A DNA stretch of 5,408 bases from an uncultured Faecalibacterium sp. (GCA_902463905.1 CABQHF010000145.1:1-5408); one strand, 5' to 3'; shown: positions 1 through 5,234, counted from the first letter of the stretch. The notes: a model not told the origin generated them from the letters alone. Numbers and translations are program-made.

Positions 1-1592
1 GCCACTCCACCATCGAGCCCATGGTGTCCAAGCAGTGGTTCGTCAAGATGGAGCCGCTGGCAAAGCCCGCCATCGAGAGCGTGGAGAAGGGCGAGATCAA
101 GTTCGTGCCCGAGCGCTTCACCAAGAACTATATGAACTGGATGAAGGGCACCCGCGACTGGTGCATCAGCCGTCAGCTGTGGTGGGGCCATCAGATCCCG
201 GCCTGGTACTGCGATGACTGCGGCGAGACCGTCGTGGCCAAGACCGCACCCTGCACCTGCCCCAAGTGCGGCGGCAGCAAGCTCACCCAGGACCCCGACA
301 CGCTGGACACCTGGTTCAGCTCGGCCCTGTGGCCCTTCAGCACCCTGGGCTGGCCCAACGAGGACAGCGAGGACCTGAAGTATTTCTACCCCACCAACAC
401 CCTCGTCACCGGCTACGATATCATCGGCTTCTGGGTCAGCCGCATGATCTTCTCCGGTCTTGCTTACACTGGCAAGGCACCCTTCAGCACCGTGTGCATC
501 CACGGCATCGTCCGTGACAGCCAGGGCCGCAAGATGTCCAAGAGTCTGGGCAACGGCATCGATCCGCTGGAGGTCATTGCTCAGTACGGTGCCGACGCGC
601 TGCGCTTCATGCTGGTGGACGGCTCCACGCCGGGCAACGACATGCGCTATATCGAGAAGAAGGTGGAGGCTGCCCGCAACTTTGCCAATAAGCTGTGGAA
701 CGCCACCCGCTTTGTGCTGATGAACCTGCCCGAGGACTTTGAGCCGGGCCTGCCCAGCGAGGACAAGCTGGACATGAGCGACAAGTGGGTGCTGACCAAG
801 CTGAATCAGGTGGCCGGTGCCATGACCGACAACCTCGACCACTACGAGATGGGTCTGGCCGCTGCCAAGATCAACAGCTTCATCTGGGATGTCTACTGCG
901 ACTGGTTCATCGAGATCGCAAAGCCCCGCCTGAACTCCGGCGACGCCGAGCAGGCCGACACCGCCCGCCGTGTGCTGGTGTATGTGCTGGACAAGGCCCT
1001 CAAGCTGCTGCATCCCTTCATGCCCTTCATCACCGAGGAGCTGTATCAGGCCCTGCCCGGCTCCGGCGAGAGCATCATGATCCAGAGCTGGCCCACCTTC
1101 GACGAGGCCCACAACTGGGCAGCCGAGGAGGAAGCCTTTGAAAAGGTGATGGACTACATCAAGGCCGTGCGTACCATGCGCACCGAGATGAATGTCCACC
1201 CGGCCAAAAAGACCAGCATGATCATCGAGACCGCCGACGCTGCCCCGTTCCGGAACGCACAGGTCTATCTGGCCAAGTTTGCCTTTGCCACCGATGTGAC
1301 CTTTACCGAGAAGTACGAGGGCAGCACCGACGGCATGGTGCAGGTGTCCACCCACGCCGCCCGCGGCTTCATCCCCATGATGGAGCTGATCGACCGCGAC
1401 AAGGAGCTGGCCCGCCTGAACAAGGAAAAGGCCAAGGCCGAGAAGGAACTGGCCATGTTCGGCAACCAGCTGAACAACCCCAAGTTCGTGGAGCGTGCCC
1501 CGGCGGCTCTGGTGGAGGATATCCGCGCCAAGTACGCCAAGAGCCAGGACAAGCTGGCCAACATCGAGCAGAGCATCCAGGCTCTGGGTTAA
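1..1592 (+). CDS. valS: Valyl-tRNA synthetase, C-terminal part (5' end outside window)
   Basis: Class I aminoacyl-tRNA synthetase that charges tRNA-Val in the cytoplasm. The reading frame is open from the window edge (first full codon at base 3), so about 529 of a typical ~880 residues are visible. The HIGH motif and most of the CP1 editing domain lie upstream. Visible signatures in order: IEPMVSKQWFVKM just inside the edge; RQLWWGHQIPAWY; a cysteine cluster (codons at 210, 219, 252, 258, 267) resembling the zinc knuckle of some bacterial ValRS; DTWFSSALWPFS (from 306); the catalytic KMSKS loop (531-545); the helical anticodon-binding domain with WDVYCDWFIEIAKPRL (around 890-930); and a charged C-terminal coiled-coil arm (about 1380-1590) typical of ValRS. 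The MVSKQ methionine at 21 is internal, not a start. The frame ends in TAA at 1590-1592. No frameshift or lost key residue is seen. It heads a tightly packed cluster with the vanZ-like and folC-like genes. Confidence 0.97.
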   Translation, partial: HSTIEPMVSKQWFVKMEPLAKPAIESVEKGEIKFVPERFTKNYMNWMKGTRDWCISRQLWWGHQIPAWYCDDCGETVVAKTAPCTCPKCGGSKLTQDPDTLDTWFSSALWPFSTLGWPNEDSEDLKYFYPTNTLVTGYDIIGFWVSRMIFSGLAYTGKAPFSTVCIHGIVRDSQGRKMSKSLGNGIDPLEVIAQYGADALRFMLVDGSTPGNDMRYIEKKVEAARNFANKLWNATRFVLMNLPEDFEPGLPSEDKLDMSDKWVLTKLNQVAGAMTDNLDHYEMGLAAAKINSFIWDVYCDWFIEIAKPRLNSGDAEQADTARRVLVYVLDKALKLLHPFMPFITEELYQALPGSGESIMIQSWPTFDEAHNWAAEEEAFEKVMDYIKAVRTMRTEMNVHPAKKTSMIIETADAAPFRNAQVYLAKFAFATDVTFTEKYEGSTDGMVQVSTHAARGFIPMMELIDRDKELARLNKEKAKAEKELAMFGNQLNNPKFVERAPAALVEDIRAKYAKSQDKLANIEQSIQALG

Positions 1593-1596
1593 TGCT

Positions 1597-2106
1597 GTGA
1601 GCAATTTGATCAAAAAGGAACAGCACCCGTCTCCGTGGCTGATCGCCGGGCGGGTGGTGTTTACGCTGGCCCTCATCGGCTGCATTGCGTTCATCTTTTC
1701 CAATTCCATGAAGATCGCATCCGTTTCCAGCGTTTCCAGCGGCCGGGTGCTGCAGCTGCTGCAGGCGGTGCTGCGCCGTCTGGGCCACCCGGCCCTTGCC
1801 CAGCGCCTTACCATGCACATCGTGCGCAAGATGGCCCACTTCTGCGAGTATACGCTGGAGGGCTTTCTGCTCATGCTCTGCATGCGGGTGTACACCCGGC
1901 GGTATGTCCGGCACATCAGCGTGCCCATGCTGGGCGGCGTGCTCACGGCCATGGCCGACGAGACGATCCAGATCTATTCCCCGGGCCGCAGCAGTCAGGT
2001 CACCGACGTCTGGCTGGACTCGGCCGGTGTGCTGGCCGGCATCCTGATCGCACTGGTCTTTATGGCCCTGTGCCGGATGCTGTTCCATCGTTGTAACAAG
2101 GAGTAA
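1597..2106 (+). CDS. VanZ-family membrane protein
   Basis: A 169-aa integral membrane protein of the VanZ-like family. VanZ itself gives low-level teicoplanin resistance, but most family members have no known role, so resistance is not implied here. From the chosen start: a short basic N-terminus, TM1 about residues 14-34 (ending in the family-typical FSNSM), the conserved RKMAHFCEY motif (77-85) entering TM2, TM3 about 107-120, then DETIQIYSPGR (121-131) and the aspartates of TDVWLDSAG (136-144) leading into the last TM (about 145-163). This order of motifs is characteristic of VanZ. The frame stays open back to an ATG at 1495 inside valS, but that extension is arginine/serine-rich shadow sequence. 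GTG at 1597, 4 bases past the valS stop, is preferred. No Shine-Dalgarno precedes it, so translation is probably coupled to valS. A TTG at 1606 is an alternative. The 3' end carries the ribosome-binding site of the next gene. Confidence 0.88.
   Translation: MSNLIKKEQHPSPWLIAGRVVFTLALIGCIAFIFSNSMKIASVSSVSSGRVLQLLQAVLRRLGHPALAQRLTMHIVRKMAHFCEYTLEGFLLMLCMRVYTRRYVRHISVPMLGGVLTAMADETIQIYSPGRSSQVTDVWLDSAGVLAGILIALVFMALCRMLFHRCNKE
1723..1740 (+). repeat. Tandem 9-bp repeat inside the vanZ-like gene
   Basis: GTTTCCAGC occurs twice back to back and encodes VSS-VSS in the loop after TM1. It keeps frame and could expand or contract in 3-residue steps. Probably incidental. Confidence 0.6.
2098..2103 (+). 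promoter_or_regulatory. Ribosome-binding site of the folC-like gene
   Basis: AAGGAG lies 6 bases before ATG 2110 and overlaps the last codons of the vanZ-like gene. It fixes the start of the downstream gene and indicates co-transcription with the upstream genes. Confidence 0.85.
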
Positions 2107-2109
2107 CCA

Positions 2110-3375
2110 ATGACCATCGAACAGGCAAATTCTTACTTCGAGGCCCTGCCGGACGGCTTTGCCTCCACCGACCAGCTGCGCGCGGCCCTGCCGGCTTCTG
2201 CGCAGAAGGTGCAGTTCGTGGGCGTGGCCGGTACGGCGGGCAAGACCACCGTGGCGGCCCTGCTGGCAGCCACCCTGCGTGCGGCCGGCATCCATGCCGG
2301 TCTGTACCATGCCGGTTGTGAGCCGCTGTCGGTCCGCGTCCGTGTGGACGGTGCCCCGGTGGACGAGGGTCTGCTCTGCCTGGCCGCAGAGGCACAGGCA
2401 GCGGCGGAGCCCCTGCCGCAGGACGCCGCAGAGCTGGCAGCGGCCGCCTATGCCTTTGGCGAGGCCGGCTGTGCATTGGCTGTGGTGGAGCTGCCGGACG
2501 CCGGTCTGGCAGAGGCTCTGCCCCAGATGCCGGTGTGCGCTGTCACTGCGGTGGGGCCGGACGGCGTGAGCCGTTCGGTGGAGCGTCTGGCCGCACTGGC
2601 GGCCGGGGTCATGCGCAAGGGCTCCATCTGCGTCACCGCACCGGAGCAGCCCAAAGCGGTGCTCAGTGAGCTCATCGTGGCCGCAGGCAAGTGCGACTGT
2701 GAGCTTGTGGTGCCGGACCCGGAGGACATCACCTTCCTGGAAGCGGAAAAGTTTGCCAGCAAGGTGGACTACGGCGGCTACACCGTGCCGCTGGCCTTCC
2801 TGGGCCGTCATGCGGCTGGGAACGCCGCCATGGCGGTGGAGCTGGCGCTGGCACTCTGCCGCAAGGGCTTCGACATCCCGGACGAGGCCATTCTGGACGG
2901 TCTGGCAGCGGTGAAAAACCGCAGCAGCATCCGGGTCATCTCCCAGCGCCCGCTGGTCATTCTGGACGCCTGCCGCACCCCGCAGCAGGCCTCTGCGCTG
3001 CTGCGCGTGCTCAACATGGCCAAGGTGCGCCATATGAGCGCTATCATCGGGCTGGCCGAGGAAGAGGGCGCCGAAGCCTTCTTCTCCGCACTGGAGACCG
3101 GCCTGACCCCGGAGGAGCAGAAAAAGGACAAGTCCACCATGCCCGGCATGAGCGACAACCCCTTTGATAAGGTCTACCTCGTCACCCCCACCGGCGGCGA
3201 CGATGCCATGACCGAGCGCCTGACCGAGAAGGCAAAGTTCCACTTTGACGCCGAGCTCTGCGCGACCCTGGCCGAAGCGGTGGAGCTGGCCCACGCCAAC
3301 ACCCGCCGCGGTCTGCTGGTCTGCGGAAGCGAAGCCGCCGCGCTGGAAGCCGCCGCCCTGCTGGAAAACAGCTGA
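2110..3375 (+). CDS. FolC-like Mur-ligase-fold protein, divergent active site
   Basis: A 421-aa protein with the length and domain order of folylpolyglutamate/dihydrofolate synthase (FolC), which uses ATP to join glutamate to folates. Supporting features: the P-loop GTAGKTT (residues 41-47); a Rossmann-like stretch LAVVELPDAGLAEAL (123-137), where FolC normally has VVExGLGGRxDxTN; MPVCAVTAVGPD (140-151), matching the ITNIxxDH strand; AAGVMRKG (164-171), matching KAGIIKxG; LGRHAAGNAAMAVELALAL (about 231-250), the family linker region; and RVISQRPLVILDACRTPQQA (about 275-294), aligned to the FolC DGAHNP motif of the C-terminal domain. The family assignment rests on these aligned positions and on the valS-folC neighbourhood. 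Several positions expected to bind metal, carbamate or nucleotide are changed: the His after ITNIxxD is Gly152, the KAGI lysine is Ala164, and DGAHNP is DACRTP (286-291). It may therefore be a highly divergent ligase, a changed-substrate enzyme, or a non-catalytic relative. A hydrophilic insertion (about 334-352) precedes the last strands. Start ATG 2110 has a good RBS. Confidence 0.72.
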   Translation: MTIEQANSYFEALPDGFASTDQLRAALPASAQKVQFVGVAGTAGKTTVAALLAATLRAAGIHAGLYHAGCEPLSVRVRVDGAPVDEGLLCLAAEAQAAAEPLPQDAAELAAAAYAFGEAGCALAVVELPDAGLAEALPQMPVCAVTAVGPDGVSRSVERLAALAAGVMRKGSICVTAPEQPKAVLSELIVAAGKCDCELVVPDPEDITFLEAEKFASKVDYGGYTVPLAFLGRHAAGNAAMAVELALALCRKGFDIPDEAILDGLAAVKNRSSIRVISQRPLVILDACRTPQQASALLRVLNMAKVRHMSAIIGLAEEEGAEAFFSALETGLTPEEQKKDKSTMPGMSDNPFDKVYLVTPTGGDDAMTERLTEKAKFHFDAELCATLAEAVELAHANTRRGLLVCGSEAAALEAAALLENS

Positions 3376-3403
3376 GCGACACCCTTCCCTAAAAAATCAT
3401 GCG

Positions 3404-3444
3404 AAGATCCCGTACACTGAGACTATGTGTACGGGATTTTTTTT
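3404..3444 (+). terminator. Intrinsic terminator after the folC-like gene
   Basis: A perfect 11-bp stem, 3407-3417 paired with 3427-3437 (ATCCCGTACAC / GTGTACGGGAT), has a 9-base loop and is followed by a run of eight T (3437-3444). Upstream A residues (3404-3405) can pair into the T run. It starts 28 bases after the folC-like stop and ends the valS-vanZ-folC-like unit. It also lies directly before the spoIIAA ribosome-binding site. Confidence 0.92.
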
Positions 3445-3450
3445 ATGAAC

Positions 3451-3457
3451 AAAGGAG
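3451..3457 (+). promoter_or_regulatory. Ribosome-binding site of spoIIAA
   Basis: AAAGGAG is a strong Shine-Dalgarno, but it directly abuts ATG 3458 (zero spacing), which makes that codon an unlikely start. The in-frame ATG at 3470 is 12 bases downstream, slightly long but workable, and is preferred. It lies only 6 bases after the terminator T-run. Confidence 0.7.
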
Positions 3458-3469
3458 ATGGACAAGGCA

Positions 3470-3787
3470 ATGGCAGCGGTACGTTTCAGCGCAGCAGGCG
3501 AGGTCCTGTATGCGTATCTTTCCGGCGAGGTGGACCACGATGCGGCCCAGAGCCTGCGCATCCAGCTGGACGATGCGCTGGTCAGCCGCACTCCGCAGAC
3601 CCTTGTGTTGGATTTCAGCGGGGTAGGCTTTATGGATTCGTCCGGCATCGGGCTGATTCTGGGGCGGCAGCGCAGCGCCCGCACCCTCGGCACGACCCTG
3701 CAGATCCAGCACGCGCCCGCACAGCTGCGCCGGGTGCTGCAGCTGGCCGGCATTCGGTGCACGGATGCACCCAAAACGGAGGAATGA
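3470..3787 (+). CDS. spoIIAA: Anti-sigma-F factor antagonist SpoIIAA
   Basis: STAS-domain anti-anti-sigma factor. In the known circuit its unphosphorylated form binds SpoIIAB and releases sigma-F in the forespore. SpoIIAB inactivates it by phosphorylating a serine, and SpoIIE reverses this. The start at ATG 3470 gives 105 aa (109 from ATG 3458). The family's length is about 110-117. Visible hallmarks are LSGEVDHDAA near the N-terminus, matching the Bacillus LTGELDHHTA; the strand LVLDFSGVGF; and the phosphorylation loop FMDSSGIGLILGR, with the two serine codons at 3638 and 3641. By alignment to B. subtilis Ser58, the first of these is the expected phosphoacceptor. The C-terminal tail is short. 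The stop TGA (3785-3787) lies 3 bases before spoIIAB, and the spoIIAB RBS is inside this gene, so the two are translationally linked. No key residue is missing. Confidence 0.94.
   Translation: MAAVRFSAAGEVLYAYLSGEVDHDAAQSLRIQLDDALVSRTPQTLVLDFSGVGFMDSSGIGLILGRQRSARTLGTTLQIQHAPAQLRRVLQLAGIRCTDAPKTEE
3778..3782 (+). promoter_or_regulatory. Ribosome-binding site of spoIIAB
   Basis: GGAGG lies 8 bases before ATG 3791, within the last codons of spoIIAA. It supports the spoIIAB start and co-translation of the pair. Confidence 0.8.
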
Positions 3788-3790
3788 CCC

Positions 3791-4231
3791 ATGAAAGCGG
3801 AAAACACCACAAAGATCCAGTTTGATTCCCTCAGCATCAACGAAGCCTACGCCCGCAGCGTCGTGGCGGCCTTTCTGGCCCGGTACGACCCCACGGTGCC
3901 CCAGCTGGCAGACCTCAAGACCGCCGTGTCCGAAGCGGTGACCAACTGCATCGTGCACGCCTACCCGGACCGCATCGGCCCGGTGACCCTCTGCGTGGCG
4001 GTCTATCCGGAGCGGGAGGTGCACATCACGGTCACGGACAAGGGGGTAGGCATCCCGGATGTCCCGCAGGCCATGGAGCCGCTGTTCACCACCGGCAACC
4101 CGGAAGAGCGCTCCGGGCTGGGTTTTGCCGTGATGCAAAGCTTCATGGACCGGGTCAAAGTCACCTCACGGCCGGGTAAGGGCACCAAGGTGGTGCTGAT
4201 CAAGCGGCTGTCTGCCCGCGCGTCTACATAA
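3791..4231 (+). CDS. spoIIAB: Anti-sigma-F factor and serine kinase SpoIIAB
   Basis: GHKL-fold protein kinase that sequesters sigma-F and phosphorylates SpoIIAA. It has 146 aa, the normal family length. Landmarks: SINEAYARSVVAAF, with Arg22 equivalent to B. subtilis Arg20, which contacts both sigma-F and SpoIIAA; the N-box SEAVTNCIVHAYP, with Glu48 (catalytic base) and Asn52 (Mg-ATP); the G1 box DKGVGIPD (83-90); PLFTTGNPEERSGLGFAVM (97-115) forming the ATP lid and G2 box; and GKGTKVVL near the C-terminus. The SpoIIAB-type lid sequence separates it from the related RsbW kinases. The start ATG has a GGAGG RBS. The stop TAA (4229-4231) lies 21 bases before sigF and in the same frame, so it limits how far sigF could extend upstream. 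Everything needed for kinase and anti-sigma function appears intact. Confidence 0.95.
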   Translation: MKAENTTKIQFDSLSINEAYARSVVAAFLARYDPTVPQLADLKTAVSEAVTNCIVHAYPDRIGPVTLCVAVYPEREVHITVTDKGVGIPDVPQAMEPLFTTGNPEERSGLGFAVMQSFMDRVKVTSRPGKGTKVVLIKRLSARAST

Positions 4232-4235
4232 AAAG

Positions 4236-4249
4236 AAAGGCGGACAAGG
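4236..4249 (+). promoter_or_regulatory. Ribosome-binding site of sigF
   Basis: AAAGGCGG (4236-4243) ends 9 bases before ATG 4253 and is a plausible Shine-Dalgarno. A second AAGG (4246-4249) is only 3 bases away and is probably too close. Confidence 0.55.
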
Positions 4250-4252
4250 CGT

Positions 4253-4927
4253 ATGGTATCGGACAAGACCCGGCGGGAAGCATTCATCACACAGAATCTG
4301 GGGCTGGTGCATGCCTGCGCCGGGCGGTTCCGCGGACGGGGCATCGAATACGATGACCTTTACGGTGCGGGCTGTATGGGGCTGGTCAAAGCCTGCGATA
4401 ACTTCGACCCGGAGCGCGGCGTGTGCTTTTCCACTTATGCTGTGCCGGTCATCCTGGGCGAGATCAAAAAGCTGTTCCGGGAAGGCGGCACCGTCAAGGT
4501 AAGCCGCTCCCTGAAAGAGCTGGGCATGCGGGTGCAGGCAGCGCGGGAACACACCATGAAGCTGTGCGGCACCGAGCCCACCCTCTCCCAGCTGGCAGAG
4601 CAGCTGGGGGAGAGCGTGGAGAATGTGGCCATGGCCATCCAGGCGGCACAGCCCGCCATGAGCCTGACCCCGGAGGGCCGGGAGGATGCGGAACATCAGC
4701 TGGATATCCCGGTGGAATCCCCGGAGGAAGCACTGGCGGATCGCATCAGTCTGGAAGAGGTGCTCCGCGCGCTCCCGGAGCAGGACCGTCAGCTGATCCA
4801 GCTGCGGTTCTACGGCAACCGTACCCAGAGCGAGACCGCAAAGGTGCTGCATACCACCCAGGTACAGATCTCCCGGCGGGAGCGTAAGATTTTAGTTCTG
4901 CTGCGCAGACGTCTTTTGGAAGAATGA
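4253..4927 (+). CDS. sigF: RNA polymerase sporulation sigma factor sigma-F
   Basis: Sigma-70 family factor that in spore formers directs the first forespore-specific transcription. It has 224 aa, against about 255 in B. subtilis. Region 2 (about residues 10-77) contains LGLVHACAGRF, YDDLYGAGCMGLVKACDNFDP and FSTYAVPVILGEIKKLFRE, the core-binding, -10 recognition and melting segments. GTVKVSRSLKELG (79-91) starts region 3 and matches sigma-F better than sigma-G. Region 4 (about 165-222) has LPEQDRQLIQLRFYGNRTQSETAK and the -35 helix TTQVQISRRERKIL. The N-terminus lacks roughly 30 residues seen in B. subtilis. This cannot be an annotation error, because the in-frame TAA of spoIIAB lies 21 bases upstream with no other start between. 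It is the third gene of the spoIIA set. The next gene downstream is 16S rRNA, with no terminator recognised between them. Confidence 0.94.
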   Translation: MVSDKTRREAFITQNLGLVHACAGRFRGRGIEYDDLYGAGCMGLVKACDNFDPERGVCFSTYAVPVILGEIKKLFREGGTVKVSRSLKELGMRVQAAREHTMKLCGTEPTLSQLAEQLGESVENVAMAIQAAQPAMSLTPEGREDAEHQLDIPVESPEEALADRISLEEVLRALPEQDRQLIQLRFYGNRTQSETAKVLHTTQVQISRRERKILVLLRRRLLEE

Positions 4928-4951
4928 GCGCAGAAATGTCAAAAGTGAAAG

Positions 4952-5006
4952 AAAAAACTGGACAAAAAGTCAAAAGCAGGATTTTACGCAAAAAATATTG
5001 AAAAAA
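4952..5006 (+). promoter_or_regulatory. A-tract-rich DNA upstream of rRNA promoter P1 (UP-like)
   Basis: Runs of four to six A occur at 4952-4957, 4964-4968, 4972-4975, 4990-4995 and 5001-5006, with a T4 at 4982-4985. Many are about 10-11 bases apart, so they are helically phased. They end just upstream of the P1 -35 box. This is typical of intrinsically curved DNA and alpha-CTD-binding UP elements at rRNA promoters. The functional role is inferred. Confidence 0.6.
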
Positions 5007-5009
5007 GTC

Positions 5010-5038
5010 TTGCTTTTTACCGGACCCTGTGCTAAAAT
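5010..5038 (+). promoter_or_regulatory. rRNA operon promoter P1 (sigma-A)
   Basis: -35 TTGCTT (5010-5015), a 17-base spacer, and -10 TAAAAT (5033-5038) preceded by TGC, an extended -10. Transcription should start near 5045, giving a leader of about 330 bases before 16S. Confidence 0.85.
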
Positions 5039-5044
5039 ACGTTA

Positions 5045-5066
5045 CTGTCAGGCGGACGTCCGACAG
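5045..5066 (+). promoter_or_regulatory. Palindromic hairpin element at the P1 start
   Basis: CTGTC (5045-5049) pairs with GACAG (5062-5066), and the interior contains the perfect 10-bp palindrome CGGACGTCCG (5053-5062). It begins at the predicted P1 transcription start. It could be an operator in DNA or a 5' hairpin in the P1 RNA. A related 9-mer (CGAACGTCC) recurs at 5084-5092. Function unknown. Confidence 0.5.
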
Positions 5067-5124
5067 AATGAAACACTTCAAAACGAACGTCCAAACGTGA
5101 AGAAATAACAGAGTTCGCTAAGAA

Positions 5125-5145
5125 CTTCAAAAAACCTTCAAAAAA
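5125..5145 (+). repeat. Tandem CTTCAAAAAA repeat upstream of P2 (UP-like)
   Basis: CTTCAAAAAA occurs at 5125-5134 and 5136-5145, exactly 11 bases apart, and a shorter relative (CTTCAAAAC) lies at 5076-5084. The second copy ends 4 bases before the P2 -35 box, where UP elements sit. The phased A6 tracts suggest curved DNA and RNA polymerase alpha-subunit contacts (inference). Confidence 0.65.
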
Positions 5146-5149
5146 GTGC

Positions 5150-5178
5150 TTGACAACTTATCACGAAAGTGATAGAAT
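5150..5178 (+). promoter_or_regulatory. rRNA operon promoter P2 (sigma-A)
   Basis: Consensus -35 TTGACA (5150-5155), a 17-base spacer, and -10 TAGAAT (5173-5178). The predicted start is near 5185, about 190 bases before 16S. It is the stronger-looking of the two promoters by consensus. Confidence 0.93.
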
Positions 5179-5188
5179 AAATAAGCTG

Positions 5189-5205
5189 TCAGCCGCTAAG
5201 GCTGA
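5189..5205 (+). other. Leader hairpin just before boxA (boxB-like position)
   Basis: TCAGCC (5189-5194) pairs with GGCTGA (5200-5205) across a 5-base loop. It lies at the very start of the P2 transcript and just before the boxA-like site, the order seen for boxB-boxA in rRNA antitermination leaders. The boxB label is by position only. Confidence 0.5.
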
Positions 5206-5216
5206 GGCGCACAGGA

Positions 5217-5234
5217 CCTTGAAAATTGAACAAT
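5217..5234 (+). promoter_or_regulatory. boxA-like rRNA antitermination site
   Basis: CCTTGAAAATTGAACAAT resembles the Firmicute boxA core (CTTTGAAAACT) and the TTGAAAACTGAACA block common in rRNA leaders and spacers. In RNA it would recruit NusB/S10 to keep RNA polymerase from terminating early. Confidence 0.65.

Noticed and set aside
1495..1596. Upstream extension of the vanZ-like gene to ATG 1495.
   Set aside because: The 34 added residues are an Arg/Ser/Trp-rich shadow of the valS coiled coil and do not look like a VanZ N-terminus.
1597..2106. Glycopeptide resistance gene vanZ.
   Set aside because: Only family-level motifs are present, there are no other van genes nearby, and VanZ-like proteins are common in Firmicutes without a resistance role.
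1369..3294. A 641-codon open frame on the minus strand covering the valS end, the vanZ-like gene and most of the folC-like gene.
   Set aside because: It is the mirror of GC-rich coding sequence. Its translation is rich in His, Gly, Arg and Gln with no recognisable domain, and the plus-strand genes have clear family motifs and ribosome-binding sites.
3443..4138. A 231-codon minus-strand open frame over spoIIAA and spoIIAB.
   Set aside because: Its low-complexity composition and exact antisense position to two well-supported genes indicate a shadow frame.
4166..4852. A 228-codon minus-strand open frame over sigF.
   Set aside because: It is antisense to a clearly conserved sigma factor and shows no family motif or ribosome-binding site of its own.
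4961..4971. GAC-A5-GTC inverted repeat after sigF as a terminator.
   Set aside because: The stem is only 3 bp, with no GC-rich stem and no following T tract.
4746..5081. A 111-codon minus-strand open frame reaching into the rRNA promoter region.
   Set aside because: It spans the sigF 3' end and promoter P1, has no coding signature, and its start lies in the promoter DNA.
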